Below, in pieces: positions 37,237 through 46,297 of a DNA stretch of 55,247 nucleotides. The stretch's first letter is position 1, and the number at the start of each line of letters is the position of its first letter. A model generated the notes under the pieces. It saw nothing but the letters and a program-made list of their open reading frames with translations. It made no database searches and was not told the origin of the DNA. Where the stretch lies: positions 1 to 55,247 of the forward strand of contig NZ_FODB01000022.1 in NCBI RefSeq assembly GCF_900110265.1, read 5' to 3'. A program made the translations under genes and the position numbers. The stretch is from Vreelandella aquamarina. GTDB taxonomy: Bacteria; Pseudomonadota; Gammaproteobacteria; Pseudomonadales; Halomonadaceae.

Positions 37237-39228
37237 ATGCTAGGCGCTGCTCAACGAATGGGAGGAATGACCCCCGCGAAAGCTTGTCTGTTGCTGAGCC
37301 TGCCGATGGTCGTGCTGTTTTGGGTCGGTCTAGAGAGCCAAGGCGGTTTTGCGCTGGGCCTAGAGGCATTAGTGACCCCTTCTTTCGAGAATGTCGACGA
37401 GCTTCTGCTCTATTACGCCTGGTGGCCGCGCCTCTCGATCGCGCTGTTGGCCGGGGGCGGTTTGGGGCTAGCGGGCGTGCTCATGCAGCAGGTGCTGCGC
37501 AACCCGTTGGCGTCACCCACCACGTTGGGGGTGGCATCGGGCGCTAATCTGGCGCTGATGACCGCTACCTTGCTGGCGCCAGGGTTGTTGGTGGTGGGGC
37601 GTGAGTGGGTCGCCTTGTCGGGTGGCGCACTGGCGGTGGGGCTGGTGTTCCTGCTCTCCTGGCGGCGCGGTTTGGCCCCTGTTGTGGTGGTGTTGGCGGG
37701 CCTGGTCGTTAATTTATACCTGGGCGCACTCTCCACCGCGCTGTTGCTGTTTAACCACGAGGTGCTTTCCGGGCTGCTGATTTGGGGCGCGGGATCGCTG
37801 GCTCAAAATGGTTGGGATGGCGTGGCGTCGCTGGCTCCTAGGCTTGCCATTTGCGGCTTGGCGGCATGGCTGCTGCTGCGTCCTTTGGCCGTTTTAGAGT
37901 TAGACGACGCCAGCGCCAAAAGCCTGGGGATTTCGCTGAAGCATTTGCGCTTTGCCGGGTTAGGGCTGGCGGTTTTCATCACCGGTAGCGTGGTGAGTGT
38001 GGTGGGTATTATCGGCTTCATTGGTTTAGCGGCTCCCAATATCGTGCGTATGGCGGGGGCACGCACGCTGCGTGCGCGTTTGCTCTGGTCGACGTTATTA
38101 GGCGCCGTACTGCTGGCCACCACGGACCTCTTACTGCAGCGCTTTTCCGGCATGGTGGCGACGCTGATTCCCACCGGGGCCGTGACGGGCGCCTTAGGCG
38201 CACCGCTGCTGATGTGGTTAATTCCGCGCCTTAAGCTGCAGGGCGACCGTCCTCCCCAAGCAACCGGCGTGGCGCTCACGCGCCACGCCGCGCCCCATCG
38301 GTTAGCCACTGGGCTACTGCTGGCGCTGGTGGCAGCTATGGTGGCGGGCCATTTGGTGGGGCAAGGGGCCAACGGCTGGAGCATCATCGCCCCGACGAAT
38401 TGGGGTGTGATTGAGTGGCGCTTTCCGCGCGTGATGGCAGCAGCGGCCAGCGGTTTGATGCTGGCAATAGCGGGCACTATTCTGCAGCGCCTTTCGGCTA
38501 ACCCTATGGCGAGCCCCGAAGTGCTGGGTATCAGCGGTGGCTGTGCCATTGCACTGATTTTAGGTATTTACCTGCTCCCCGCCCCCAGCAATGCCCTGCT
38601 GGTGGCGATAGGAACGCTGGGGGCGTTGGCGACGCTGCTTGTGCTGGTAGCGCTCAACCGTAAGAGTGGCTTTGTGCCTGAGCGTTTACTGCTCAGCGGC
38701 GTAGCGATTAGCGCGCTGTTCGATGCGGTGCGCAGCGTGCTGCTGGCGGGCGGTGACCCGCGCGGCCAGCAGGTTATTGCGTGGCTGGCAGGCTCTACTT
38801 ATTACGTGGATGTAGGCAGCGCGCTGCTCGTAGGCAGTATTGCGGCAGGGCTTGCGTTGGTATCGCTGCCGTTCACCCGCTGGCTAGATATTATGCCGCT
38901 GGGTACCGCCACAGCGCGTTCTCTGGGCATAGGTCTGAACCGTGCGCGCCTAGCACTATTACTGCTGGTCGCCTTGCTCACCGCCTGCGCCACGCTAGTG
39001 GTGGGGCCACTCTCCTTCATTGGCTTATTGGCCCCGCACATGGCTCGGCTACTGGGCTTCTCCCGCGCCCGACAGCACTTAGTAGGCGCTGCCTTGATCG
39101 GTATGCTGTTGATGGTGCTGGCCGACTGGGTAGGCCGTCAAATCATGTTCCCTTATGAGATTCCGGCAGGCTTAGTGGCTTCGCTGATCGGCGGCGCCTA
39201 CTTTATGTGGGGGCTGCGGCGCTTATAA
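37237..39228 (+). CDS. fhuB: Fused iron-siderophore ABC permease (FhuB type)
   Basis: The ATG at 37237 has GGAGGGG before it and gives 663 residues, the size of FhuB; the frame from 37138 adds an unlikely leader. It is two FecCD-like halves of about 330 residues in tandem, each with about ten helices. Repeated family motifs occur in both: [20 protein letters not shown] / [35 protein letters not shown] / [15 protein letters not shown], and [12 protein letters not shown] / [14 protein letters not shown]. The probable ATPase partner is at 9485. No periplasmic binding protein is present in the window. The two genes probably belonged to one cluster now split by the island. Confidence 0.93.
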   Translation: MLGAAQRMGGMTPAKACLLLSLPMVVLFWVGLESQGGFALGLEALVTPSFENVDELLLYYAWWPRLSIALLAGGGLGLAGVLMQQVLRNPLASPTTLGVASGANLALMTATLLAPGLLVVGREWVALSGGALAVGLVFLLSWRRGLAPVVVVLAGLVVNLYLGALSTALLLFNHEVLSGLLIWGAGSLAQNGWDGVASLAPRLAICGLAAWLLLRPLAVLELDDASAKSLGISLKHLRFAGLGLAVFITGSVVSVVGIIGFIGLAAPNIVRMAGARTLRARLLWSTLLGAVLLATTDLLLQRFSGMVATLIPTGAVTGALGAPLLMWLIPRLKLQGDRPPQATGVALTRHAAPHRLATGLLLALVAAMVAGHLVGQGANGWSIIAPTNWGVIEWRFPRVMAAAASGLMLAIAGTILQRLSANPMASPEVLGISGGCAIALILGIYLLPAPSNALLVAIGTLGALATLLVLVALNRKSGFVPERLLLSGVAISALFDAVRSVLLAGGDPRGQQVIAWLAGSTYYVDVGSALLVGSIAAGLALVSLPFTRWLDIMPLGTATARSLGIGLNRARLALLLLVALLTACATLVVGPLSFIGLLAPHMARLLGFSRARQHLVGAALIGMLLMVLADWVGRQIMFPYEIPAGLVASLIGGAYFMWGLRRL

Positions 39229-39232
39229 GCGC
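39219..39232. repeat. 14-nt palindrome over the fhuB stop codon
   Basis: GCGCTTATAAGCGC is a perfect palindrome that includes the fhuB TAA. It may act as a weak terminator or a protein site upstream of argO. The rest of 39229-39345 is AT-rich promoter-like sequence without a clear box. Confidence 0.35.
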
Positions 39233-39345
39233 TTAACCTGAGCGTGTATAAGCTGCGCTAATGAGCTATTAGCAAGATGATTTTTTGTTATGTCAACTTA
39301 CCCTTACCCTAGCGCTTTCTTAACTCAAGCATAAGGCGAGCGGCG

Positions 39346-39957
39346 ATGTGGGAAAGCTACCTAACGGGTTTAGTGGTGTGCGGCGGCATTATCATGGCGA
39401 TTGGGGCGCAGAACGCCTATGTGCTGGGGCTGGCCATTCGTCGTGAGTATCACTGGTGGTCGGCGGGGCTGTGTATGAGCGCGGACATCATTCTGCTTAC
39501 GGCGGGTATGTTTGGTGCCAGTGCGTTTTTGCTCACCATGCCTAACGCCATGGAAGCCATGCGCTGGGTGGGCGTGCTGTTCTTGGCCTGGTTAGCGGCA
39601 CAAGCGTTATGGCGAGCTGCCAGTGGCCGTGAAGGCTTAAAGGCCAACAGCGCCAAAGCGCGCAGCTTGCGCGGCGTGCTGCTGGCAACTCTGGCGGTCA
39701 CGGTGCTTAACCCGCAAGTCTATCTCGATACGCTGCTGTTAATTCCCGCCATTGGCGCTCAGCAGGAGAGCGCCGGTGTGTTCGTTGCCGGAGCGTCAAC
39801 GGCGTCGATTCTTTGGTTTAGCTTGCTGGCCTGGGGCGGCGCGGCGCTGTCGCCCTGGCTCTCCCGCCCTGCGGCATGGCGCACCATCGATGGGCTGATT
39901 GGCCTGATGATGGCTGCCATCGCGGTGCACCTGGCGCTCGGCTCGGCGCTGTTGTAG
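39346..39957 (+). CDS. argO: LysE/ArgO basic amino-acid exporter
   Basis: The product has 203 residues with six transmembrane helices. The signature GAQNAYVLGLAIRREY lies near residue 20, and the second half has LNPQVYLDTLLLIPAIG. These are the two matched LysE-fold motifs. It exports L-arginine (and lysine or canavanine) across the inner membrane. ArgP activates argO in E. coli; an ArgP homologue is at 6756, but not adjacent. AAGGCGAG precedes the ATG. No other gene shares its transcript; the deleted threonine aldolase is convergent. Confidence 0.9.
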   Translation: MWESYLTGLVVCGGIIMAIGAQNAYVLGLAIRREYHWWSAGLCMSADIILLTAGMFGASAFLLTMPNAMEAMRWVGVLFLAWLAAQALWRAASGREGLKANSAKARSLRGVLLATLAVTVLNPQVYLDTLLLIPAIGAQQESAGVFVAGASTASILWFSLLAWGGAALSPWLSRPAAWRTIDGLIGLMMAAIAVHLALGSALL

Positions 39958-39972
39958 GGGTTGATTGACGCG

Positions 39973-40257
39973 TTATACCTGATCGAAGTAGCGCTTGATG
40001 ATATCCAGCACCTGCTCAATATCGCTGTCGCTGATATCACGATGCACCACCATCTGTGTGGCGTAGAGCAGCTCTATCAGTACGCCGTGCTCTTATAGCA
40101 GCGCGGCTTCCTTACCTGATCGCTCGGCCAGCGTGGCTTGAAAGGCATTCACCGTTGGGTCGTCGCCCCACGCATTATCGTCCAGCGGTGCTGACATCAT
40201 AGCGTCTCGCATGGCGGCGGTAGGGCGTGTCACCGTATCGCTACGTAAGTCGATCAT
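39973..40257 (-). pseudogene. ltaE: Threonine aldolase with large internal deletion
   Basis: It starts MIDLRSDTVTRPTAAMRDAM at 40257 with GGGAGA upstream. The normal N-terminus continues to about residue 54 (ERSGKEAALL) and then hits TAA (40092-40094). Reading straight on in the same frame gives EHGVLIELLYATQMVVHRDI and ends KRYFDQV, the normal C-terminus. Roughly 250 residues of the PLP core, including the Schiff-base Lys, are gone. The two ends are joined in one frame with a stop at the joint. Intact enzymes cleave L-threonine to glycine and acetaldehyde; this cannot. Confidence 0.85.
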
Positions 40258-40399
40258 ATAATTCTCTCCCGGCGGCCCTCCCGAACAGGGCACTATGGAT
40301 ATAAACAGCTATGGTTATCGCAAACATGGTTATCGCAGACATGGGTCATCGTTTGTATAACCAACTCCTACCGCATGGCAACCTAGCATAGGCAATTAG

Positions 40400-41605
40400 A
40401 TGGATCTTAAAAGTGGTTACCCGTTTTGGACGGTGAAAAATGGTCTGTTAACGGCTTTCCCGCAGCTTACCCACGATCACCAAACGGAAACGGTGATTAT
40501 CGGTGGCGGTATTACAGGGGCGTTAATTGCCGACGAGCTAAGTCGCCACGGTCATCAAGTGGTGGTTCTTGAACGCAGGGACGTAGGGTGGGGCAGCTCT
40601 GCTGCCAGTACGGCGCTGCTGCAGTACGAAATTGATACCCACATGGTCCATTTGGCCGAGCAGTACGGAGAAGCTAATGCGGTGATGGCTTATCGTAGCT
40701 GTGCCGAAGCGATTCATTCGCTGGAGCGACTCGCGGCGGAACTTGGCAATGTGGCGTTTAGCCGTCAGCAGAGCCTCTATTTTGCCAGTCATGACGGAGA
40801 TGTGGCGGCCCTGAAAGCGGAGCTTGCGATGCGCAAGCGCTTTGGCTTTGACGTTGCCTGGCTTGACCAGCGTGCGCTTGAATCCGACTACGGTTTTTCA
40901 GCCCCAGGGGCGATTCTTTCCTCGTTGGCCGCCAGCATCGACCCTTACCGTATGGCGTATCATCTGCTGGAAAATGTGGTGCGGCGTGGCGGAGGTGTGT
41001 TTGATCGCACACAGGTCGAGCGGCTTGAGCCGAACGCCGAGGGTGTCGAGGTGATCTTGCGCAACGGAGCGACGCTGCGCTGCCAACAGGTGATTATCGC
41101 AGCGGGTTACGAGAGCCAGTCGTGGTTGCCTGAACCGGTAGCCGAAAATCGCAGCAGCTACGCGTTTGTCACTGACCCGTTGCCTCTTGAGGTGCTGGGC
41201 AAGCTAAGCCATACCCTGGTGTGGGAGTCGGCGCGACCATATCTCTACCTACGCTCTACCCAGGATGGGCGGCTGCTCATCGGCGGTGAAGATGATGAGG
41301 AAGATATTCCGGAGTGCCGGGATGCGCGTGTGATGGAAAAAGCCCAGACGCTGGCCGCAAAGGTAGAAGCGCTCTGGCCGGGTTTAAAGATCAACCCGAC
41401 GTTTTGTTGGGGCGGCACCTTTGCGGAAACGGACGATGGTTTACCCTATTTCGGGCCTCATGAGGCGCTAGGGCCACGGGTACATTTTGCCATGGCCTAT
41501 GGTGGCAACGGCATTACCTACAGCATGATAGGCGCACAACTGCTGCGCGCGCTCATTGAAGGCCGTCAGCACCCGTTAAGCGCGCTATTCTCATTTCAGC
41601 GGTAG
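40400..41605 (+). CDS. FAD-dependent amino acid oxidase-like oxidoreductase (DAO family)
   Basis: The product has 401 residues. The N-terminal Rossmann motif is TVIIGGGITGALIADELS (about 31-48), followed by VVVLERRDVGWGSSAASTAL. The substrate domain lies in the middle. The C-terminal FAD contact is AMAYGGNGITYSMIGAQLLR. This is a glycine/D-amino-acid oxidase-type flavoprotein of the DadA/PuuB-like group. The opening YPFWTVKNGLL is typical of members of unknown substrate. The neighbouring spermidine acetyltransferase makes a polyamine-related amine a possible substrate, but they are separate units. The Shine-Dalgarno is weak. Confidence 0.87.
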   Translation: MDLKSGYPFWTVKNGLLTAFPQLTHDHQTETVIIGGGITGALIADELSRHGHQVVVLERRDVGWGSSAASTALLQYEIDTHMVHLAEQYGEANAVMAYRSCAEAIHSLERLAAELGNVAFSRQQSLYFASHDGDVAALKAELAMRKRFGFDVAWLDQRALESDYGFSAPGAILSSLAASIDPYRMAYHLLENVVRRGGGVFDRTQVERLEPNAEGVEVILRNGATLRCQQVIIAAGYESQSWLPEPVAENRSSYAFVTDPLPLEVLGKLSHTLVWESARPYLYLRSTQDGRLLIGGEDDEEDIPECRDARVMEKAQTLAAKVEALWPGLKINPTFCWGGTFAETDDGLPYFGPHEALGPRVHFAMAYGGNGITYSMIGAQLLRALIEGRQHPLSALFSFQR

Positions 41606-41672
41606 TGTCTGGCCAATCACCTAACGGTAAGTAAACCGCTACACTACGAATATGGATGAATGTGTGCTTTGT

Positions 41673-41695
41673 CAGCAGGTGCGTCTTGCCTGCTG
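41673..41695 (+). terminator. Hairpin between the oxidoreductase and speG
   Basis: A 7-bp stem CAGCAGG / CCTGCTG with a 9-nt loop, 35 bp before the speG start. No T-tract; it may instead be in the speG leader. Confidence 0.35.
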
Positions 41696-41729
41696 GTGAG
41701 CATTATGTAATTGATAAGTGAGTGTTTTC

Positions 41730-42314
41730 ATGAGCCCCACCCTGTTTTTACGTGCTCTAGAGCGTAACGATCTGCGCTTTGTGCATGAGCTCAACAATAA
41801 TCAGAGCATTATGTCGTACTGGTTTGAAGAGCCTTATGAGTCGTTTGATGAGCTTGAGGAGCTGTATAACAAGCATATTCACGACAATGCGGAACGGCGC
41901 TTTGTTGCCGAAGACAGCACGGGCCGAGCCATTGGCTTGGTGGAGCTCATTGAGATTGACTACATCCACCGCAGCGCCGAGTTTCAAATTATCATTACCC
42001 CAGAGCATCAGGGCAAAGGGTTCGCACGCTCACTGATTCGCCAAGCGCTGCACTACTCCTTCACGATTTTGAATCTGCACAAGGTCTACTTGATCGTAGC
42101 GGTACAGAACGTCAAAGCGATCCATCTCTACGAGGAGAGCGGGTTCATCGAAGAGGGCCACTTGGTACAGGAATTCTTCATCAACGGTCAATACCGTGAC
42201 GTCAAACGTATGTATATCCTTCAGGAGGCGTATCTGGCGCAGTTGGATCAGCAGCCCGTTGAAGAGGGGGGAGTCATGACACCCCACGTCTTGGTCGTTT
42301 GCCAAAGGCGCTGA
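41730..42314 (+). CDS. speG: Spermidine N1-acetyltransferase SpeG
   Basis: The ATG at 41730 gives 194 residues; a GTG at 41718 is the alternative. It follows E. coli SpeG almost throughout: [60 protein letters not shown], the acetyl-CoA loop [10 protein letters not shown], and [15 protein letters not shown] [17 protein letters not shown]. It is a cytoplasmic GNAT enzyme that detoxifies excess spermidine. The C-terminal 20 residues are divergent. It converges with a small ORF, with a shared hairpin over its stop codon. Confidence 0.93.
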   Translation: MSPTLFLRALERNDLRFVHELNNNQSIMSYWFEEPYESFDELEELYNKHIHDNAERRFVAEDSTGRAIGLVELIEIDYIHRSAEFQIIITPEHQGKGFARSLIRQALHYSFTILNLHKVYLIVAVQNVKAIHLYEESGFIEEGHLVQEFFINGQYRDVKRMYILQEAYLAQLDQQPVEEGGVMTPHVLVVCQRR

Positions 42315-42333
42315 CCAAGACGTAGTCAGCGCC
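42307..42333. terminator. Hairpin over the speG stop, shared with a convergent small gene
   Basis: Perfect 9-bp stem GGCGCTGAC (42307-42315) / GTCAGCGCC (42325-42333) with a 9-nt loop. The T-tracts are short on both sides. Confidence 0.55.
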
Positions 42334-42456
42334 TTACTGCTGACGCATATAGGCAGCTAGGGCGTCGAACGCGGCGCGTTGCTGCTGCGCGCGTTTTGCC
42401 CACACTTCCATGACATCGACTTCCATTGCCGGGTGTTGATTAGAGGCATTTTGCAT
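42334..42456 (-). CDS. Microprotein A (40 residues), paralogue of microprotein B
   Basis: ATG at 42456 with AGGAG 8 nt upstream. The second half is a helix-like VMEVWAKRAQQQRAAFDALA that matches microprotein B (VLAFWQCQAQWQRAANDALA, 42764-42877) at about 11 of 20 positions, with W, AQ, QRAA and DALA shared. There is no signal peptide or membrane segment. A separate, slightly longer frame reaches 42528 without a Shine-Dalgarno. The function is unknown. The gene ends at the hairpin shared with speG. Confidence 0.65.
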   Translation of the reverse strand: MQNASNQHPAMEVDVMEVWAKRAQQQRAAFDALAAYMRQQ

Positions 42457-42688
42457 GGCGAACACTCCTGGTGCAGAGGTTGAAGAATCATTTTTGTTAT
42501 ACGCAGTTTGCTTTGTGCAATGCAGCAAGATAGCTGTGATGTGAATATTAGGCGCTTTTGCAAGGCGTGGCTAGTCAAAAAGATGTAAGTGATATGCCAT
42601 GGCATGTAAGAAATAGCTTACAAAACGGGACAAAGAAGCGCTGCTTCTTCCTAGCCTGTTGAATGGAAAAGATTTTCATAATACAAAA

Positions 42689-42711
42689 AAGCCGACAGAG
42701 GGTGTCGGCTT
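42689..42711 (-). terminator. Intrinsic terminator of microprotein B gene
   Basis: On the minus strand a 9-bp stem AAGCCGACA / TGTCGGCTT with loop CCCTC runs into a T-run. It lies 53 bp after the microprotein B stop. The remainder of 42457-42763 holds no other gene. Confidence 0.9.
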
Positions 42712-42763
42712 GGGGTGTTATCTTTTCGTCTATAGGGGATATAACAGTCGAGCAAAACGCTCG

Positions 42764-42877
42764 TTAGCAGTAAAAGTTGGCGAGTGCATCATTGGCGGCG
42801 CGCTGCCACTGCGCCTGACATTGCCAAAACGCGAGCACTTCATCATTACGTGCTGGGATTGCCTTTATGATTGTCAT
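42764..42877 (-). CDS. Microprotein B (37 residues), paralogue of microprotein A
   Basis: ATG at 42877 with AGGAGG 8 nt upstream, and its own terminator downstream, so it is very likely transcribed and translated. The sequence begins MTIIKAIPARNDEVLAFWQC and ends RAANDALANFYC, with two Cys (at about 20 and 37). It resembles microprotein A over the helix. It belongs to no family I recognise. Confidence 0.7.
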   Translation of the reverse strand: MTIIKAIPARNDEVLAFWQCQAQWQRAANDALANFYC

Positions 42878-43109
42878 CACATGGTCCTCCTGTGGGACAA
42901 CCTTACCAGTATAGTCTCTTTTTGTTGCGGTGCAGCATTTCGTTGAGGACGACGTGCTCAAGAGATACACAGCATGGCGATGCTTAGTGAAAAAGCGTTC
43001 ACCTTGGCTAGCTGGGTGGGGCTGCCGCTTAAAAGCAACTTCTTAAAACGTTAGCGGCGTACTACATGCTATGTTGGCTGTGAGCTCATTACACACTAAC
43101 AACATTAAG

Positions 43110-43913
43110 ATGACATCAATGCCCGCTATTCACCATCAAGACCGCTGGGTAAGCGCTCCCGACGGTTGCCTTTATACTCGTAGGTGGCAGCCAAATAATC
43201 CACGCTCGGATGTCCCGATTGTGCTGTTTCATGATTCACTGGGCTGTGTAGAACTCTGGCGCAGTTTTCCCGCGGCGCTATGTACCGCCACGCGCCAGCC
43301 GGTGATTGCCTATGACCGGCTAGGATTTGGCCAATCAAATGCCAGCGCAACACCGCTACCACTGAGCTTTGTTGACGATGAACCCACGGGAAGCTTTGCA
43401 GCGCTACGCGAGGTCTACCAAATCACACGCTTTATCGCCCTGGGCCATAGCGTTGGGGGGTGCATGGCGGTGCACTGTGCTGGAGGTTACCCGGATCAGT
43501 GCCAAGGACTGGTGACCATTGCTGCCCAAGCGTTTAACGAAAACCGCACACGGCAGGGGATTGAGGAGGCAAACGTTGCCTTTCAGGCGCCGGAACAGTT
43601 CGCCAAGCTGGCCAGGTACCACGGCGACAAAGCCCGCTGGGTACTCAACGCCTGGGTGGACACATGGCTAAGCCCCGCGTTTGCAGAGTGGTCACTCATC
43701 CCAGCGCTTGAACAAGTACAGTGCCCGACACTCGTGCTGCATGGCGAAAAAGACGAGTACGGGTCTCATCGTCAGCCTGAGCGTATTGCCCGCTATACCC
43801 AAGGTCCCGCTCACTGCGAAATGCTGCCCGGCATCGGTCATATTCCTCATCGGGAAGCCGAAGCCGTGGTGGTCGAGTTTGCCCGCCAATTTATCGCTCG
43901 CCTTGCCTATTAA
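43110..43913 (+). CDS. Alpha/beta-hydrolase
   Basis: The start is uncertain (ATG 43110 or 43119); about 267 residues. The fold is clear: IVLFHDSLGCVELWRSFPAA (oxyanion region), VIAYDRLGFGQS, nucleophile elbow GHSVGG (Ser about 123), acid region VLHGEKDEYG and catalytic His in GIGHIPHRE near the end. The substrate is unknown; it could be an esterase, lipase or related enzyme. It is followed 43 bp later by a phosphoesterase on the same strand, perhaps one transcript. Confidence 0.85.
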   Translation: MTSMPAIHHQDRWVSAPDGCLYTRRWQPNNPRSDVPIVLFHDSLGCVELWRSFPAALCTATRQPVIAYDRLGFGQSNASATPLPLSFVDDEPTGSFAALREVYQITRFIALGHSVGGCMAVHCAGGYPDQCQGLVTIAAQAFNENRTRQGIEEANVAFQAPEQFAKLARYHGDKARWVLNAWVDTWLSPAFAEWSLIPALEQVQCPTLVLHGEKDEYGSHRQPERIARYTQGPAHCEMLPGIGHIPHREAEAVVVEFARQFIARLAY

Positions 43914-43956
43914 CGGCTTAATCTCAGGCCCATGTAAGCATAATGAGAGACGTTCT

Positions 43957-44724
43957 ATGCGCTTAAGAGTTTTATCCGATCTTCATTTAGAACATTTTGA
44001 CGGACACCGCGAACTGCCGCCTGCCGAGGCGGATGTGGTGGTGTTGGCAGGGGATATTCATCGCAGAGCAGAAGGGTTGGCATGGGCACGGCAGCAGTTT
44101 CCCGACCTGCCGATTCTCTACGTGCCGGGCAACCATGAGTTCTACGGCACCAGCATGCCGCTGCTGCGCCAAGAGCTAGCGCTAGAAGCTGCTCGGTATG
44201 ATATTGAGCTGCTAGATAATCGCAGCGTGACCATTGGCGAAGTACGCTTTTACGGCACGACGCTCTGGACAGATTTTGCGCTCTATGCCGACGACCCCAC
44301 CCGCAATCCATTAGACACCGAAGCGAAAGCACTGCGCTACATGCCTGATTTTCGCATCATTACCACGGCTCCCGGCCAAGTGTTCACTCCCCAAGCCAGC
44401 CAAGACATGCACCGTGAGGTGCTGGAGTGGTTGAGTCGCGAGCTTCAACAGCCTTTCGATGGCCCCCGCGTCGTGGTGAGCCATCATGCTCCATTGCACG
44501 GTTGCATTCCCGAACAGTATATAGGCGACGCGCTCTCGCCCGCCTTTGCCTCCCACCTCCCGCAACTGATGGGCAAGATGGACTTGTGGATTCACGGCCA
44601 CGTTCACGAACCGGTGGATACACGACACAGCGGCACCCGCATTATCGCCAACCCGGGCGGTTATCCAGAGGAGTTTTCGCCGCCGCTGTTTCGACCTGAT
44701 TGGGTGGTCACGGTAGGTGAATAA
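43957..44724 (+). CDS. Metallophosphoesterase (calcineurin-like)
   Basis: The ATG at 43957 gives 255 residues; the frame upstream overlaps the hydrolase and is not used. The binuclear metal motifs are all present and in order: SDLHLEH (7-13), VVLAGDIH (27-34), VPGNHEFYG (56-64), VVSHHAP (about 173) and WIHGHVHEP (about 211). It is a cytoplasmic phosphodiesterase or phosphatase; the substrate is unknown. It resembles the YpdA-unrelated small phosphoesterases common in Halomonas and Pseudomonas. Confidence 0.88.
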   Translation: MRLRVLSDLHLEHFDGHRELPPAEADVVVLAGDIHRRAEGLAWARQQFPDLPILYVPGNHEFYGTSMPLLRQELALEAARYDIELLDNRSVTIGEVRFYGTTLWTDFALYADDPTRNPLDTEAKALRYMPDFRIITTAPGQVFTPQASQDMHREVLEWLSRELQQPFDGPRVVVSHHAPLHGCIPEQYIGDALSPAFASHLPQLMGKMDLWIHGHVHEPVDTRHSGTRIIANPGGYPEEFSPPLFRPDWVVTVGE

Positions 44725-44823
44725 GGGCTGAAATGACGCGCTGCTCTATAACCTAGCTACACTCCTACCTGTGACGATAACAGTTGCTCATACAACTACA
44801 GGGAGTGATAGGCGATGGAATTT

Positions 44824-45762
44824 TTAGTTAGAGTACTTTTTCACTAACAGCCCACAAGAGGGCGCTGCCCAGCGGTTGTCAGCGGTGAACACCACGTCGC
44901 ACACCACTGGCGAGTAGTAGCGGCGTACTTCTTCATCGATGCGCTGACGCAGCGCGTCTTGGTTTGCCAATGTCGCCTCTGGGAGGTCTTTGGGGAGTAC
45001 CACGTGGACGATGACGTAAAGCAGGCGGCCGGGGCGCACCATACGCACGCGCACTTCCAGGGTGTCGATATCGGCAAGGCCACGGGCAACGGCTTGGCGC
45101 ACCGGTTCGGCGACGGCTTCTTCCGGAGTTTTGTTGAGCAGCTCTCTTAGCGCTTGCGATGCCATGCGCACGGGGACCCCCAGGCAGAGAACGACGACCG
45201 CAATGACCAAGACCGAATCGATGTAGGGAAGAACAGCCCGCCAGCCGAGACGATCAAACAGCATCACTAGGCAAAAAGCCACCAGGACAGCCCCTGAAAT
45301 CACGCTATTGACCAGCCAGTTGAGTTTGTCGGCGGCCACCAAGGGGCTACTCACATGGCGTTGACTACGCTGCATGACCCAGGCAGTGAGCGAGCAGGCG
45401 GCGGTCGCGAACAGCGCATAAATCACCGCAAGCCCTGCGGAAATTTCTCGCCCACCGGTAAGCAGTGCGGCCACGGCATCCACCAGTGCGAAGATCGATA
45501 CCCCAAAAATCAGCAAACCTTTGCATAAATTAACCAACGACTCGAAGTAGCTGTAGCCAAAGGGGTACGACTCGCTATCTGGGCGGCTGGCAAGCTTGCT
45601 GACCTTGATGGTCACCAGCGCTACGCTAAAGTAGATAAGATTGAACAAGCCATCCAATAGGATGGCCTGGGAGTTCGAGGCCAAGGTGGCCACGATACCG
45701 GCACAGCCAATGAGCAGCGCCATGAAGGCGGAAAAGGCTAACGTACTGGATTCTGTCTTCAC
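44824..45762 (-). CDS. Cation diffusion facilitator family transporter
   Basis: The product has 312 residues with six transmembrane helices in the first 215. The second helix carries LLDGLFNLIYFSV, and the fifth LPYIDSVLVIAVVVL. The CDF metal site usually reads HxxxD/DxxxD; here residue D37 (LLDG) and N41, with K146/N150 (LNWLVN) and D178 in helix 5, make an atypical site. The C-terminal cytoplasmic domain (about 220-312) is present (VRVRMVRPGRLLYVIVHVVL). It exports divalent metal or another cation. The hairpin at 45853 isolates it from the nir operon. Confidence 0.87.
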   Translation of the reverse strand: MKTESSTLAFSAFMALLIGCAGIVATLASNSQAILLDGLFNLIYFSVALVTIKVSKLASRPDSESYPFGYSYFESLVNLCKGLLIFGVSIFALVDAVAALLTGGREISAGLAVIYALFATAACSLTAWVMQRSQRHVSSPLVAADKLNWLVNSVISGAVLVAFCLVMLFDRLGWRAVLPYIDSVLVIAVVVLCLGVPVRMASQALRELLNKTPEEAVAEPVRQAVARGLADIDTLEVRVRMVRPGRLLYVIVHVVLPKDLPEATLANQDALRQRIDEEVRRYYSPVVCDVVFTADNRWAAPSCGLLVKKYSN

Positions 45763-45852
45763 GAACGTATGGCTCCCATGCCTAGCGAATCAAGAGGCTG
45801 GGAAGCATAGCAACATCAAGGTGGGAAATGTCAGTGGTTTATACCACAGTAA

Positions 45853-45880
45853 AATAACGCCGCTTGGCGGCGGCGCTATT
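45853..45880. terminator. Terminator after nirD
   Basis: An 11-bp stem (one G-U) AATAACGCCGC / GCGGCGCTATT with loop TTGGCG. On the minus strand it is followed by TTTAC. It lies 15 bp after the nirD stop. Confidence 0.8.
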
Positions 45881-45894
45881 TACTGGTGAGTCTA

Positions 45895-46269
45895 TTAGCC
45901 CTCAATCCATACTTCATCGCCCTTAAAACCCACGCGCCAGACGCGTAGCTGTTGGCTGTCGTCCTCCAGGCACTGCCCATCTTCCAAGCGGAAGTGCTGT
46001 TTGTAGATCGGAGAGGCCACCGCGGGGCTGCCCTTGATGTCGCCGACGATACCGCGGGCAATCACATAGGCCTTCGAGAAAGGATCGAAGTGATCCAGGG
46101 CATAGAGTTCTTGCGCGTGGCCGGGCAAATAGAACAGCGCCACTTGGGCGGGGCCTTCCGGTGTGCTCAGCCATGCGGCAACGCCGGAAAAGGCCACGAG
46201 GTCTGCTCTGGTGCAGAGCGGCTGCCAAGTGTCGTTGTGGTTCGATAGTTTGAGTGCGGTGGCGGTCAT
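45895..46269 (-). CDS. nirD: Nitrite reductase small subunit NirD
   Basis: The start at 46269 has GAGGA 5 nt upstream; 124 residues. It is a Rieske-like fold without the Cys/His cluster ligands, as usual for NirD: WQPLCTRADLVAFSGVAAWL, ALFYLP, ALDHFDPFSKAYVIARGIVG, SPIYKQHFRLEDGQCLED. It partners NirB to reduce nitrite to ammonium in the cytoplasm. The 28-bp gap to nirB shows they share an operon. Confidence 0.93.
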   Translation of the reverse strand: MTATALKLSNHNDTWQPLCTRADLVAFSGVAAWLSTPEGPAQVALFYLPGHAQELYALDHFDPFSKAYVIARGIVGDIKGSPAVASPIYKQHFRLEDGQCLEDDSQQLRVWRVGFKGDEVWIEG

Positions 46270-46297
46270 GGTCGTCCTCGATTCGGTGGTCACTGGG

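Noticed and set aside
43681..43956. 92 extra N-terminal codons for the metallophosphoesterase
   Set aside because: They overlap the hydrolase gene in another frame, and the conserved family start SDLHLEH begins 7 residues after ATG 43957.
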